The notes under the pieces: model-generated
The model's input: the letters and a program-made list of their open reading frames with translations, nothing else
Told to the model about the DNA's origin: nothing
The model's database searches: none
Shown: positions 1 to 6,587 of the stretch, one piece after another
How positions within the stretch are numbered: the first letter of the stretch is position 1
How the letters are laid out: each line of letters starts with the position of its first letter
Program-made: the position numbers and the translations under genes
From: JAPOKJ01 sp043767985
Lineage (GTDB): Bacteria > Pseudomonadota > Gammaproteobacteria > Burkholderiales > Burkholderiaceae_E
Length of the DNA: 12,677 bases
Reading direction: 5' to 3'
Assembly: GCA_043767985.1 (NCBI GenBank)
Contig: JAYVKZ010000336.1
Coordinates: 1-12,677 of the forward strand

Positions 1-311
1 TGACGTGACACCGGATCATCAAGCGCCACCCGTCCCTCTTCCACCAACATCATGAAGGCGACCGAGGTCAGTGGCTTTGTCATCGAGTAGATACGAAACA
101 AGGCATCTTCAAGAAGCGGCTTTTTCTCTTCGATGCCCATATAACCCAGGCTACATTCATACACCGACTCGCCACCACGTGCGATCAAGAGTTGAGTGCA
201 AGGTAAGCGACCCGGATCAATATAGGTTTTCTGTAAGAAAGGAGCGATGAGCGCGAGGCGCTCAGGGATAAAGCCTCTAGCTTGGGCTTGTGGCGAGATG
301 GTGGTGGGCAT
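1..311 (-). CDS. Serine hydrolase, beta-lactamase/esterase family (partial, C-terminus missing)
   Basis: Reading the minus strand from an ATG at 309-311 gives 103 residues before the window edge. Residues 75-79 read YSMTK, the SxxK motif (Ser76, Lys79) that supplies the nucleophile and general base in class C beta-lactamases and related esterases/peptidases. It is followed by the family-typical helix PLTSVAFMMLVEEGRVALDD (79-98). There is no obvious signal peptide at the N-terminus, which argues for a cytoplasmic esterase-like hydrolase rather than a secreted antibiotic-resistance enzyme. The YxN and KTG-like motifs lie outside the window, so substrate cannot be judged. The start overlaps the end of the upstream methyltransferase gene by 35 bases and has no clear Shine-Dalgarno, suggesting translational coupling. 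Family call is strong; specificity is unknown. Confidence 0.85.
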   Translation of the reverse strand, partial: MPTTISPQAQARGFIPERLALIAPFLQKTYIDPGRLPCTQLLIARGGESVYECSLGYMGIEEKKPLLEDALFRIYSMTKPLTSVAFMMLVEEGRVALDDPVSR

Positions 312-1071
312 GTTGGGCGACCGTGTGGGGTAAAGTAAGTATCTTACTGCCCCGGCCAAGTAAAGCCTTACCAATCAAGACGGTCACAGGTCCTGCAAGG
401 CGCGAAGGCGCCTCTCCCAGGGTGCCTGACCATACATGGCTGGTGTCGGCGGAAACATCCCGTACCGCGCGCATCGGTGTATCTGCGGCCCACCCCTCGG
501 CCAACAAGCGTCGTGCGCAAGCACCCAACTCGCCACCGGCCATGTAGAGACACAAGGTTGAGGAAGGGTCTGCCTGCGACCAATCTGACCCGCAAGCCTG
601 TCCGAGACCCACAGCTGGCGTTGCAAAAGTGACACTACGGGCGACGCCACGTTCGGTCAACGAGACCCCCAATTGCGCAGCAGCGGCCAGGGCAGAGGTA
701 ATGCCAGGTACGATTTCATAGGCAATGCCCGCAGTATTGAGAGCATGGAGTTCTTCATGCAGGCGGCCAAAGATGGCAGGATCGCCGCCCTTCAACCGCA
801 CTACGCGCTTGAAGCTCAAAGCAGCATCCACCAGGAGCAGGTTGATGGCGGTTTGGCTCAGACTGCGTCGCCCACAACGCTTGCCCACACTGATTTTCTT
901 CGCTTGAGGAGCGAGGGCCAATACGTCTTGCCCCACCAAAGCATCGTACAAAATGATATCTGCCTCGCCAAGCAGGCGCGCGGCGCGCAGCGTTAAAAGG
1001 TCGACAGCCCCCGGACCGGCGCCAACCAAAAAGACTTTACCGAATGTAGCAGAGATGACAGGTTCGTTCAT
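277..1071 (-). CDS. cobA: Uroporphyrinogen-III C-methyltransferase (SUMT)
   Basis: This 264-residue protein has the expected length for a stand-alone SUMT, which transfers two methyl groups from S-adenosylmethionine to uroporphyrinogen III to make precorrin-2, the precursor of siroheme and cobalamin. Visible motifs are the glycine-rich VGAGPG (16-21), DALV (43-46), RLKGGDP (92-98) and VPGITSA (121-127), all conserved in the tetrapyrrole methylase family. The usual LTHR stretch reads LTER here (138-141), a small departure. The C-terminus carries a short histidine-rich tail (HAHHH, 254-258) that I do not recognise as part of the family. An AGGA ribosome-binding site sits 8 bases upstream of the ATG. 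The gene is divergent from a CysB-like regulator, which suggests the siroheme/sulfite-reductase branch rather than cobalamin. There is no CysG dehydrogenase/chelatase domain. Confidence 0.93.
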   Translation of the reverse strand: MNEPVISATFGKVFLVGAGPGAVDLLTLRAARLLGEADIILYDALVGQDVLALAPQAKKISVGKRCGRRSLSQTAINLLLVDAALSFKRVVRLKGGDPAIFGRLHEELHALNTAGIAYEIVPGITSALAAAAQLGVSLTERGVARSVTFATPAVGLGQACGSDWSQADPSSTLCLYMAGGELGACARRLLAEGWAADTPMRAVRDVSADTSHVWSGTLGEAPSRLAGPVTVLIGKALLGRGSKILTLPHTVAQHAHHHLATSPS

Positions 1072-1109
1072 GAATAGGTTCCTAAGGCCCCATCATCCTG
1101 AAAAAGGTT

Positions 1110-1157
1110 AATATCCAAAAGAACTAAATGTGCATATCTAAGAATCTTTTGGTTATT
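1110..1157. promoter_or_regulatory. Inverted repeat in the cobA/cysB-like divergent promoter region
   Basis: Two 12-base arms, AATATCCAAAAG (1110-1121) and CTTTTGGTTATT (1146-1157), are reverse complements at 11 of 12 positions and are separated by 24 AT-rich bases. The repeat lies in the only gap between a methyltransferase gene and a divergent LysR-family gene, where such regulators commonly bind as tetramers. The arm centres are 36 bases apart. An operator for the CysB-like protein is the natural inference, but I cannot match it to a known CysB consensus. No convincing -35/-10 pair was identified for either gene. Confidence 0.45.
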
Positions 1158-1192
1158 TACCTAGCCTGCAACTCTCCGTAGCATCCGACCCT

Positions 1193-2116
1193 ATGAAACT
1201 ACAACAGCTTAGATTTTTACGCGAGGTCGCCGACCGCAATCTCAATATTACCGAGGCTGCCGAGGCGCTCCATACGGCTCAGCCGGGGGTGTCGAAACAG
1301 ATTCGCCTGCTGGAGGAAGAGTTAGGCATCACCATTTTTGTCAGAGCAGGAAAGCGCATTGTCAGCGTTACAGAACCTGGTCAACAAGTGGTTCGTATGG
1401 CGCGCGAAGTCCTGGACTCTGCCGAGAATCTCAAACGAGCCAGTAAGGACTTTACATCGCGCGATAGTGGCCAGCTAACGATTGCCACGACGCATACACA
1501 AGCGAGCTATGTCCTGCCGCCTGTCGTGACCCAATTTGCCAAGCGCTATCCAAAAGTGCGTTTGTCGATTCGACAGGGCAATCCGTATCAAGTCGCCGAG
1601 ATGGTGCTCGCGGGGCAGGCAGATATGGGTATCGCCACTGAAAGCCTGACCGATTACAAAGACTTGGTGAGCCTGCCGTGCTACGAATGGAACCGCGTTG
1701 TGGTGGCGCAAAAGGATCATTCGATTCTTGAAACCAAAAAACTCACGCTGGCAAGACTGGGTGAAGAACCGATCATTACCTACGACCCACACTTCACCGG
1801 TCGCTCGAAAATTGACAAGGCTTTTGCCAAAGCAGGTGTGACTCCTAATATTGTCCTGACCGCCTTAGATTCAGACGTGATCAAACGCTATGTAGCCATT
1901 GGCCTCGGCGTGGGCATCATCGCTAAAATGGCCTATGATCCCGCCTGGGATCAGCAGTTGGGCGTGGTTGAGTGTGCGGACCTTTTTGAGTCCAGCGTGA
2001 CACGCATTGCCTTTCGGCGTAACGGTTTCTTGCGGGTCTTCCATTACGATTTTGTAGAGATGTTCGCGCCCAAGCTCGATCGTCACATGGTTGAAAAAGC
2101 TTTCGAAACAAACTGA
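1193..2116 (+). CDS. cysB: CysB-family LysR-type transcriptional regulator
   Basis: A 307-residue LysR-type regulator. An N-terminal winged helix-turn-helix spans about residues 1-60 (LNITEAAEALHTAQPGVSKQ at 17-36), followed by a linker helix and a periplasmic-binding-protein-like effector domain. It fits the CysB/Cbl branch: the segment TTHTQ (99-103) and Thr149, Trp166 and Thr202 fall at the positions reported for the sulfate/effector pocket of Klebsiella CysB (Thr100, Thr149, Trp166, Thr202 and Gln103 recalled from the literature). CysB proteins activate sulfate assimilation or sulfonate genes in response to N- or O-acetylserine. The ATG has no strong ribosome-binding site, but the N-terminus MKLQQLRFLREV is the normal family start. 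The divergent siroheme methyltransferase gene is a plausible target. A sulfonate-specific Cbl/SsuR role is an alternative. Confidence 0.9.
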   Translation: MKLQQLRFLREVADRNLNITEAAEALHTAQPGVSKQIRLLEEELGITIFVRAGKRIVSVTEPGQQVVRMAREVLDSAENLKRASKDFTSRDSGQLTIATTHTQASYVLPPVVTQFAKRYPKVRLSIRQGNPYQVAEMVLAGQADMGIATESLTDYKDLVSLPCYEWNRVVVAQKDHSILETKKLTLARLGEEPIITYDPHFTGRSKIDKAFAKAGVTPNIVLTALDSDVIKRYVAIGLGVGIIAKMAYDPAWDQQLGVVECADLFESSVTRIAFRRNGFLRVFHYDFVEMFAPKLDRHMVEKAFETN

Positions 2117-2129
2117 GTGCGTCGGGACT

Positions 2130-2159
2130 ACAATGAGTTCATTCCATAGAACTCATTGT
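2130..2159. repeat. Perfect 11-bp inverted repeat (stem-loop or operator)
   Basis: ACAATGAGTTC (2130-2140) and GAACTCATTGT (2149-2159) are exact reverse complements around an 8-base loop. One further T-G wobble pair is possible outside. The repeat begins 13 bases after the cysB-like stop codon and ends 18 bases before the start of the Bug gene, just upstream of its AAGG ribosome-binding site. There is no U-tract on either strand, so it is not a standard intrinsic terminator. It could be a regulator operator, an mRNA-stabilising stem or a partial transcription barrier. The symmetry is certain; the role is not. Confidence 0.6.
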
Positions 2160-2177
2160 GAAAGCCAAGGTCCGACT

Positions 2178-3203
2178 ATGCTGACGCTCGCGTCGATGAA
2201 TGCCGATCAACTTCGCCGCCGTAGCGTCATGCTCAGTGTGAGCATGGCTCTCTTTGATGCGTCGACGCTACCTTCCAGAGCGGCGTTTGCCCAGACACGT
2301 AGCCCCTATCCCGGCAAACCGATACGCATCGTCGTGCCGTTTCCACCTGGTGGTTATGCCGACCTCATGGCCCGCATGGTCGCGGCCGAGCTGAGCCAAA
2401 AGTATGCTCAGGCCGTCACCGTTGATAATCGTCCCGGTGCGGGTGGCAGTATCGGGGCGGAAGTCGTCGCGCGCGCGCCTGCTGACGGCCTCACCTTGTT
2501 GATGGGCAGTATTGGCACCAATGCAATCAATACCCATTTGCTTAAAAAACTGAGCTTCGACGCGACCAAGGCCTTCGACCCGATCATGTTTGTGGCCGAT
2601 GCTGAAACCGTTTTAGTCGTCCCTGCAAGCTTGGAGGTGCAAAACCTGCAAGCGCTGATCAAGCTCGCCAAATCAAAGCCAGGGCGCATGTCTTATGCCT
2701 CCGCAGGGACTGGATCAACCAGCCACCTTGCAGGCGAGCTGTTTGAGAGCAAGGCAGATGTACATCTCATTCATATTGCCTACCGTGGCAATGCACCGGC
2801 TCTCAGCGATCTCATTGCGGGGCAGGTTCAATTGTCTTTCGCAACCTTGCAAACGGCGCTGCCATTTATTCAATCAGGCAAGCTTAAAGCTTTGGCGGTG
2901 TTGGGTACGCAGCGTAACAGCGCGTTGCCACAAGTGCCGACCCTGGCCGAAGCGGGCCTCAAGGGCCTAGAGGTTCGCAATTGGGTAGGGTTGTTTGCTC
3001 CTGTCAATACACCGGCAAGCATCGCGCAACAATTGCATGGTGACTTGTCCGTCTTCATGCGCCAAAATGCGACCCAAGAACGCTTAGCAAAACTGGCGCT
3101 CAGCTACATTGATATGCCGCCGCAGGAATTTGCCAGCTTCGTCAAACAGGAAAGTGATCGCTGGGGGCACATTATTCGTAGCGTCGGCATTACCGCCGAC
3201 TGA
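2178..3203 (+). CDS. Bug-family tripartite tricarboxylate transporter substrate-binding protein
   Basis: A 341-residue periplasmic solute-binding protein of the Bug/TctC family, which is strongly expanded in Burkholderiales and captures carboxylates and other small metabolites. Family hallmarks are YPGKPIRIVVPFPPGG (44-59), VDNRPGAGGSIGAEVVARAP (82-101) and the C-terminal PTLAEAGL-type stretch. The N-terminus has an arginine cluster (RRRSVML, 13-19), a hydrophobic segment and a likely cleavage after RAAFA (34-38); a Tat-like reading of the arginines is possible. I chose ATG 2178 because AAGG (2167-2170) lies 7 bases upstream. An in-frame ATG at 2091 would overlap the preceding regulator and add a tail outside the signal peptide. 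No TctA/TctB membrane genes are nearby, so it appears to be an orphan, as is common for Bug proteins. Ligand is unknown. Confidence 0.92.
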   Translation: MLTLASMNADQLRRRSVMLSVSMALFDASTLPSRAAFAQTRSPYPGKPIRIVVPFPPGGYADLMARMVAAELSQKYAQAVTVDNRPGAGGSIGAEVVARAPADGLTLLMGSIGTNAINTHLLKKLSFDATKAFDPIMFVADAETVLVVPASLEVQNLQALIKLAKSKPGRMSYASAGTGSTSHLAGELFESKADVHLIHIAYRGNAPALSDLIAGQVQLSFATLQTALPFIQSGKLKALAVLGTQRNSALPQVPTLAEAGLKGLEVRNWVGLFAPVNTPASIAQQLHGDLSVFMRQNATQERLAKLALSYIDMPPQEFASFVKQESDRWGHIIRSVGITAD

Positions 3204-3235
3204 ACATTGCACGCCGAGTTTCAGCATCTAAGCTT

Positions 3236-3264
3236 TTGATCGGCAAAACCATCTCCACTATGGT
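3236..3264 (+). promoter_or_regulatory. Candidate sigma70-type promoter for the dehydrogenase-cytochrome unit
   Basis: TTGATC (3236-3241) and TATGGT (3259-3264) each match four of six consensus bases and are separated by exactly 17 bases. The predicted transcript would start near 3271 and have a leader of about 54 bases before the ATG at 3325. This sits in the 121-base gap after the Bug gene. It is a motif match only, with no supporting data. Confidence 0.35.
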
Positions 3265-3268
3265 TCAA

Positions 3269-3320
3269 TCTCCTCCTGCTCGCCTCAAGAAAAATAGGGG
3301 TGCGGGCCTTTACCAGGAGA
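3269..3320 (+). promoter_or_regulatory. Leader with strong ribosome-binding site and complementary upstream segment
   Basis: AGGAG at 3315-3319 is a near-ideal Shine-Dalgarno, 5 bases before ATG 3325, and fixes the start of the dehydrogenase gene. Upstream, the pyrimidine run at 3269-3278 can pair with it in two registers of 6 bases: TCTCCT with AGGAGA (3315-3320), or CTCCTG with CAGGAG (3314-3319). Such pairing could hide the ribosome-binding site, but 6-base complements to a Shine-Dalgarno arise easily by chance. Confidence 0.3.
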
Positions 3321-3324
3321 CTTT

Positions 3325-4590
3325 ATGACTACCTTTCGACTAGCAACCCCGATTCTTGCAGCTGCAAGCATGGCCTTCGTGGTCGGCTGCGCCCAGATGC
3401 AACCCAGTGCACCAGCCGCACCCGCCGCCTCTGCCGCGCCTGCGGTGAAACAAGCGTGGCAACAAGGCCAAACCGGCGAGATGGAGAGTTCAGCACTCGC
3501 TCCCGTCGCTGGAAAAAATACCGTGACGCCTGCTTCAGAGATTCCTCTGTCCAAAATGAAATTGCCCCCAGGCTTCAAGGCTGAGATTTGGGCGACTGGC
3601 TTGCCCGGTGGACGCGCAATGGCGCGTGGCGACAGCGGCAAAATTTACGTTGGAACCCGTGGCCTTGGCCGAGTTTATGAGATTAGCGAGGTTGCAGGTG
3701 CCCGCAATGTTCGCGTAGTGGTTGACAAGTTGGTTCAGCCTTCCGGCGTAGAGTTTCGTAATGGCTCGCTCTATGTCATGGCGATTGATAAGGTCTTACG
3801 CTTTGATGGGATCGACAAGAACCCGAACGTTGCTCCGGTCGACATGACTGCGGCATTCAATCTGCCAAAAGAGCAGCACCACAATTGGAAGTACATCCGT
3901 TTTGGCCCAGATGGTAAGTTGTACGTACCCTTTGGTGCACCGTGCAATATTTGCGAGCCGCCCACTGCGGGCGGCCAACCTACCGAGTATGCCCAGATTC
4001 GCCGCTACAATCCCGATGGCTCAGGCATGGAAGTATTGGCACGCGGTGTCCGAAACTCTGTTGGCTTTGACTTTCATCCGGTCACCAACCAGCTTTGGTT
4101 CACAAACCATGGTCGCGATTGGCTGGGTGATAACACGCCCGACGACACACTCCATGTATTGGCAACCCCAGGAGCGAACTTTGGCTTCCCCTACTGCCAT
4201 ATGGGTAGCTTGCCCGACCGTGACGTGAAGAAAGACGATGCTTGTGCTGGCGTCACCAAACCAGTCGCTTTAATGGGCTCTCACGTGGCTGTCATGGGTG
4301 TTCATTTTTATACCGGCAAAATGTTCCCAGCGGCCTATCAAAACGCAGCATTCGTGGCTCGTAAAGGCTCATGGAACCGCAACCAAAAGAGCGGCTACGA
4401 TGTCGTCATGGTTCGTGCCAACCCCGATGGCAGCAACGTGCAAATTACGCCTTTCATCAGTGGCTTCATGAACCCGAGCGACAACAGCTTCTGGGGACGT
4501 CCTACCTACATGCTGCAACTTCCCGACGGCTCACTGCTGCTTTCCGATGAGCAGTTAGGTGCTATTTATCGCATTAGCTACTCGGGTTAA
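3325..4590 (+). CDS. PQQ-dependent sugar (sorbosone/glucose) dehydrogenase-like lipoprotein
   Basis: A 421-residue protein with a lipoprotein signal peptide (hydrophobic to residue 20, lipobox VVGC with Cys22). A low-complexity Ala/Pro linker (29-41) follows, then a beta-propeller of the soluble glucose/L-sorbosone dehydrogenase family. Family signs are PPGFKAEIWATGLPGGRAMA (81-100), HHNWKYIRFGPDGKLYVPFG (185-204), where His185/186 aligns with the catalytic histidine of soluble glucose dehydrogenase, and GVRNSVGFDFHP (241-252), with the Arg-Asn pair that contacts PQQ in that enzyme. These alignments are from memory. Ala23 and Gln24 follow Cys22; no Asp sits at +2, so outer-membrane sorting is expected. 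The cytochrome gene begins 3 bases after the stop codon, which points to electron transfer from the propeller to a c-type heme. Substrate is unknown; an aldose or other alcohol is possible, and PQQ dependence itself is inferred. Confidence 0.88.
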   Translation: MTTFRLATPILAAASMAFVVGCAQMQPSAPAAPAASAAPAVKQAWQQGQTGEMESSALAPVAGKNTVTPASEIPLSKMKLPPGFKAEIWATGLPGGRAMARGDSGKIYVGTRGLGRVYEISEVAGARNVRVVVDKLVQPSGVEFRNGSLYVMAIDKVLRFDGIDKNPNVAPVDMTAAFNLPKEQHHNWKYIRFGPDGKLYVPFGAPCNICEPPTAGGQPTEYAQIRRYNPDGSGMEVLARGVRNSVGFDFHPVTNQLWFTNHGRDWLGDNTPDDTLHVLATPGANFGFPYCHMGSLPDRDVKKDDACAGVTKPVALMGSHVAVMGVHFYTGKMFPAAYQNAAFVARKGSWNRNQKSGYDVVMVRANPDGSNVQITPFISGFMNPSDNSFWGRPTYMLQLPDGSLLLSDEQLGAIYRISYSG

Positions 4591-4593
4591 TAG

Positions 4594-5235
4594 ATGATGC
4601 AGGCTAATTTGCTGTCAGCAAAAATGCTTGTGCGCTCTGTACTTCACGCTCGGGCCGATGCCTCGGCCCGGGCACTTGGCAAGCTGCTACTTGGCTTTGG
4701 CCTCGTTGCGGGCCTTGCCAACGTGCAAGCCCAGTCGCACCCGCTCATGCCTTTGTGCGGCGCATGTCACGGTGCCGATGGAAATTCGACCATGCCCGGT
4801 ACACCCTCCTTAGCAGGGCAGCCCAAGCTCTTTATCGAGAATCAACTGGTACTGATTCGCGAAGGTCTCAGAGAAATCCCCTCGATGAAAGGCCTGCTCG
4901 ACAAAGTCAAGGATGAAGACTTTAGTGCGCTGGCCAAAATCTATGCCGAGCTCCCCGCCGCGCCCAGCACCGCTAAAGTAGACGACGCCAAGGCCAAACG
5001 TGGCGCGGATATGGCCAAGCAAGGGTTATGCGGTAACTGTCATCTTCCCGACTTTTCTGGCCGCGAACAGATGCCACGTTTAGCAGCCCAACGCGAAGAT
5101 TTCCTGCTCGCCAACATGAAGCAATTTCGTGATGGTACGACCACGGGTCGTGACACCATGATGGCCTCAGTCTTGCGCGGCATGAGCGACGCTCAGCTCA
5201 GTGACATGGCGCATTTCTTCGCCACCCGCAAGTAA
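4594..5235 (+). CDS. Di-heme cytochrome c (c4-like)
   Basis: A 213-residue exported protein with two heme-attachment motifs, CGACH (55-59) and CGNCH (146-150). It consists of two similar cytochrome c domains, each with a family-typical block: MPGTPSLAGQP (67-77) in the first and MPRLAAQREDFLLANMKQFR (160-179) in the second. The signal peptide is the hydrophobic run 31-47, with cleavage probably after NVQA. The segment before it (1-30) is long for a signal peptide, so Met11 at 4624 may be the true start; neither site has a strong ribosome-binding site. The gene follows the dehydrogenase gene by 3 bases and is very probably co-translated. The natural inference is that it takes electrons from that enzyme and passes them to the respiratory chain. 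A strong hairpin at 4648-4673 lies within its signal-peptide coding region. Confidence 0.92.
   Translation: MMQANLLSAKMLVRSVLHARADASARALGKLLLGFGLVAGLANVQAQSHPLMPLCGACHGADGNSTMPGTPSLAGQPKLFIENQLVLIREGLREIPSMKGLLDKVKDEDFSALAKIYAELPAAPSTAKVDDAKAKRGADMAKQGLCGNCHLPDFSGREQMPRLAAQREDFLLANMKQFRDGTTTGRDTMMASVLRGMSDAQLSDMAHFFATRK
4648..4673 (+). other. Very stable stem-loop inside the cytochrome c gene
   Basis: GCTCGGGCCGA (4648-4658) pairs with TCGGCCCGGGC (4663-4673): 10 Watson-Crick pairs and one U-G wobble closed over the 4-base loop TGCC. It covers codons 19-27 of the 4594 start, just ahead of the signal-peptide core. It is much stronger than typical coding-sequence structure and has no U-tract. 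A role in setting the dehydrogenase-to-cytochrome ratio, or in pausing translation during export, is conjecture. Confidence 0.55.
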
Positions 5236-5242
5236 ACATCTA

Positions 5243-5263
5243 CCCTGGCCTTGCGGGCCAGGG
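5243..5263. terminator. GC-rich stem-loop between convergent genes (probable bidirectional terminator)
   Basis: CCCTGGCC (5243-5250) and GGCCAGGG (5256-5263) form a perfect 8-bp stem over a 5-base loop. It lies 7 bases after the cytochrome stop codon and 17 bases before the end of the convergent amidohydrolase gene. No T-run follows on either strand, so it is not a canonical intrinsic terminator, but position and strength fit a transcript end or a 3'-protecting stem for both units. Confidence 0.6.
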
Positions 5264-5280
5264 CCCTAACGTCAACACAA

Positions 5281-6564
5281 CTAACGTACGCTAAACGGCG
5301 CCTGATAAGGTCGACCAAACGCGACGCCTGCGACGACCGTCGCCACCGGCTTAAGATACATTTTGCCATCGCGCTTGTTATTTCGCGTGTCTACAAACGA
5401 TACCGGCCCTTCCACCACTTCCATGAGGGACACGTCCGCAGGGGCTCCCTGCTGTAAGGTGCCATGCTTTGGAATGCGGCCGATCACACTCGCTGGCGCC
5501 GTGGTCGCCATCGAAATCACCTGTGGCAAGCTATACCCAAGACCAATGATTTTGCTCATCACCCAAGGCAAATACGGCATGCCCGGGCTATTACCCGAGA
5601 ACACATGCACATCGGACGAAATCGTGTCGGGGGGGCAACCCTGAGCAATGGCGGCTTCAGCAATGTTGTAGTCGAAACTGCCACCCCCATGCCCTATATC
5701 AAAGATTACACCGCGTTTTTTGGCAGCGAGCGCTGCGGGTAGTAGCTTGCCGTCTTGCACAATGTTCGTGCCATCGCCCGCATTGTTGGGGGCGCCGGAG
5801 TAACAATGCGTCAATACATCGCCCGGCCGCAGCAGATCGAGAATTTGCGACATCAGTTGTCGATCTGCCACACCGCCAATATGCACCATGAGCTTGGCGG
5901 GCACCCCCGAGCGCTCGCAAGCCAGAATGGAGCGCTTGAGCGGCTCCAAGCCGTGACGCGCAATGACATTCTCACTCATCCGTACCTTGACGCCGATGAC
6001 CATATCGGCATTTTCAGCCACAGCTCTCGCGGCCGCATCCACTTGGGCATAGTCAATATTGAAGAGCTCGGGCACCGGAAAACCAGCCAAGCCCGCCACG
6101 GCAATATGCACAAAAGCAAACTGCCGAGTGCGCGAGGCAGGCACCACGAAACGTCGGAAGCCTGCAAAGTTATTGGCACCGCCATCACCCGCCGAGACCA
6201 CCGTGGTGGTGCCTTGATGGGCGACCAACTCATCCGCTGGAATACCAATGGCAGAACCATAGGGATAGGTGTGGCAATGCAGGTCAATTAAGCCGGGCGT
6301 AGCGAGCTTGCCGGCTGCATCCATCACCCGCAGCGCGCGCTCCGCTGGAATACTCTCGGCAATGGTTTCGATCAAACCATAGCGAATACCGATATCCCGT
6401 TTGCCCGACAAGTTTTGGCTTGGGTCCAAAACATTGGCGTTGCGTATGAGTAGATCGTACTTGTCGTTAGGCCCCATCGCTGAGTAGGCCGAGCCAGGTA
6501 AGGCGGACAGTGCCATGAGCGCACCGCTTGCCGTGACAAAATCGCGACGTGAATTTGAAGCCAT
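5281..6564 (-). CDS. Tat-exported amidohydrolase/deacetylase-family metallohydrolase
   Basis: A 427-residue member of the amidohydrolase superfamily, close to the group of EF0837 and Atu3266 (the latter reported to hydrolyse acetyl-(R)-mandelate). The metal site appears complete: HCH in DLHCH (His96, His98), a bridging Lys193 in VKVRMSE, His228 in LMVHIGG, His253 in LTHCYSG and Asp318 in ISSDVH. The N-terminus NSRRDFVTASGALMALSALP (4-23) is a classic twin-arginine signal, probably cut after SAYSA, so the folded, metal-loaded enzyme should act in the periplasm. I chose ATG 6564 because GGAGAAGGGAG lies directly upstream; the longer ORF start at 6600 would precede the Tat motif with unrelated residues. 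It follows the ridA-like gene by 23 bases and is probably its operon partner. An esterase, N-acyl deacetylase or cyclic amidase activity are all possible. Confidence 0.88.
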   Translation of the reverse strand: MASNSRRDFVTASGALMALSALPGSAYSAMGPNDKYDLLIRNANVLDPSQNLSGKRDIGIRYGLIETIAESIPAERALRVMDAAGKLATPGLIDLHCHTYPYGSAIGIPADELVAHQGTTTVVSAGDGGANNFAGFRRFVVPASRTRQFAFVHIAVAGLAGFPVPELFNIDYAQVDAAARAVAENADMVIGVKVRMSENVIARHGLEPLKRSILACERSGVPAKLMVHIGGVADRQLMSQILDLLRPGDVLTHCYSGAPNNAGDGTNIVQDGKLLPAALAAKKRGVIFDIGHGGGSFDYNIAEAAIAQGCPPDTISSDVHVFSGNSPGMPYLPWVMSKIIGLGYSLPQVISMATTAPASVIGRIPKHGTLQQGAPADVSLMEVVEGPVSFVDTRNNKRDGKMYLKPVATVVAGVAFGRPYQAPFSVR

Positions 6565-6587
6565 CTCCCTTCTCCTCTCAATGAAAT

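Noticed and set aside
2091..2177. N-terminal extension of the Bug gene into the regulator gene.
   Set aside because: It would put 29 unrelated residues before a proper signal peptide, encoded partly across the inverted repeat; ATG 2178 has a ribosome-binding site.
3957..3975. 7-bp GC stem-loop inside the dehydrogenase gene.
   Set aside because: Short, in the middle of coding sequence, and explained by Gly/Pro codons; nothing suggests a role.
5755..6291. A 178-codon plus-strand open frame opposite the amidohydrolase gene, with similar ones at 5464-5742 and 6591-7001.
   Set aside because: They lie antisense to well-supported genes, lack family motifs and ribosome-binding sites, and are expected shadows of GC-biased codons.
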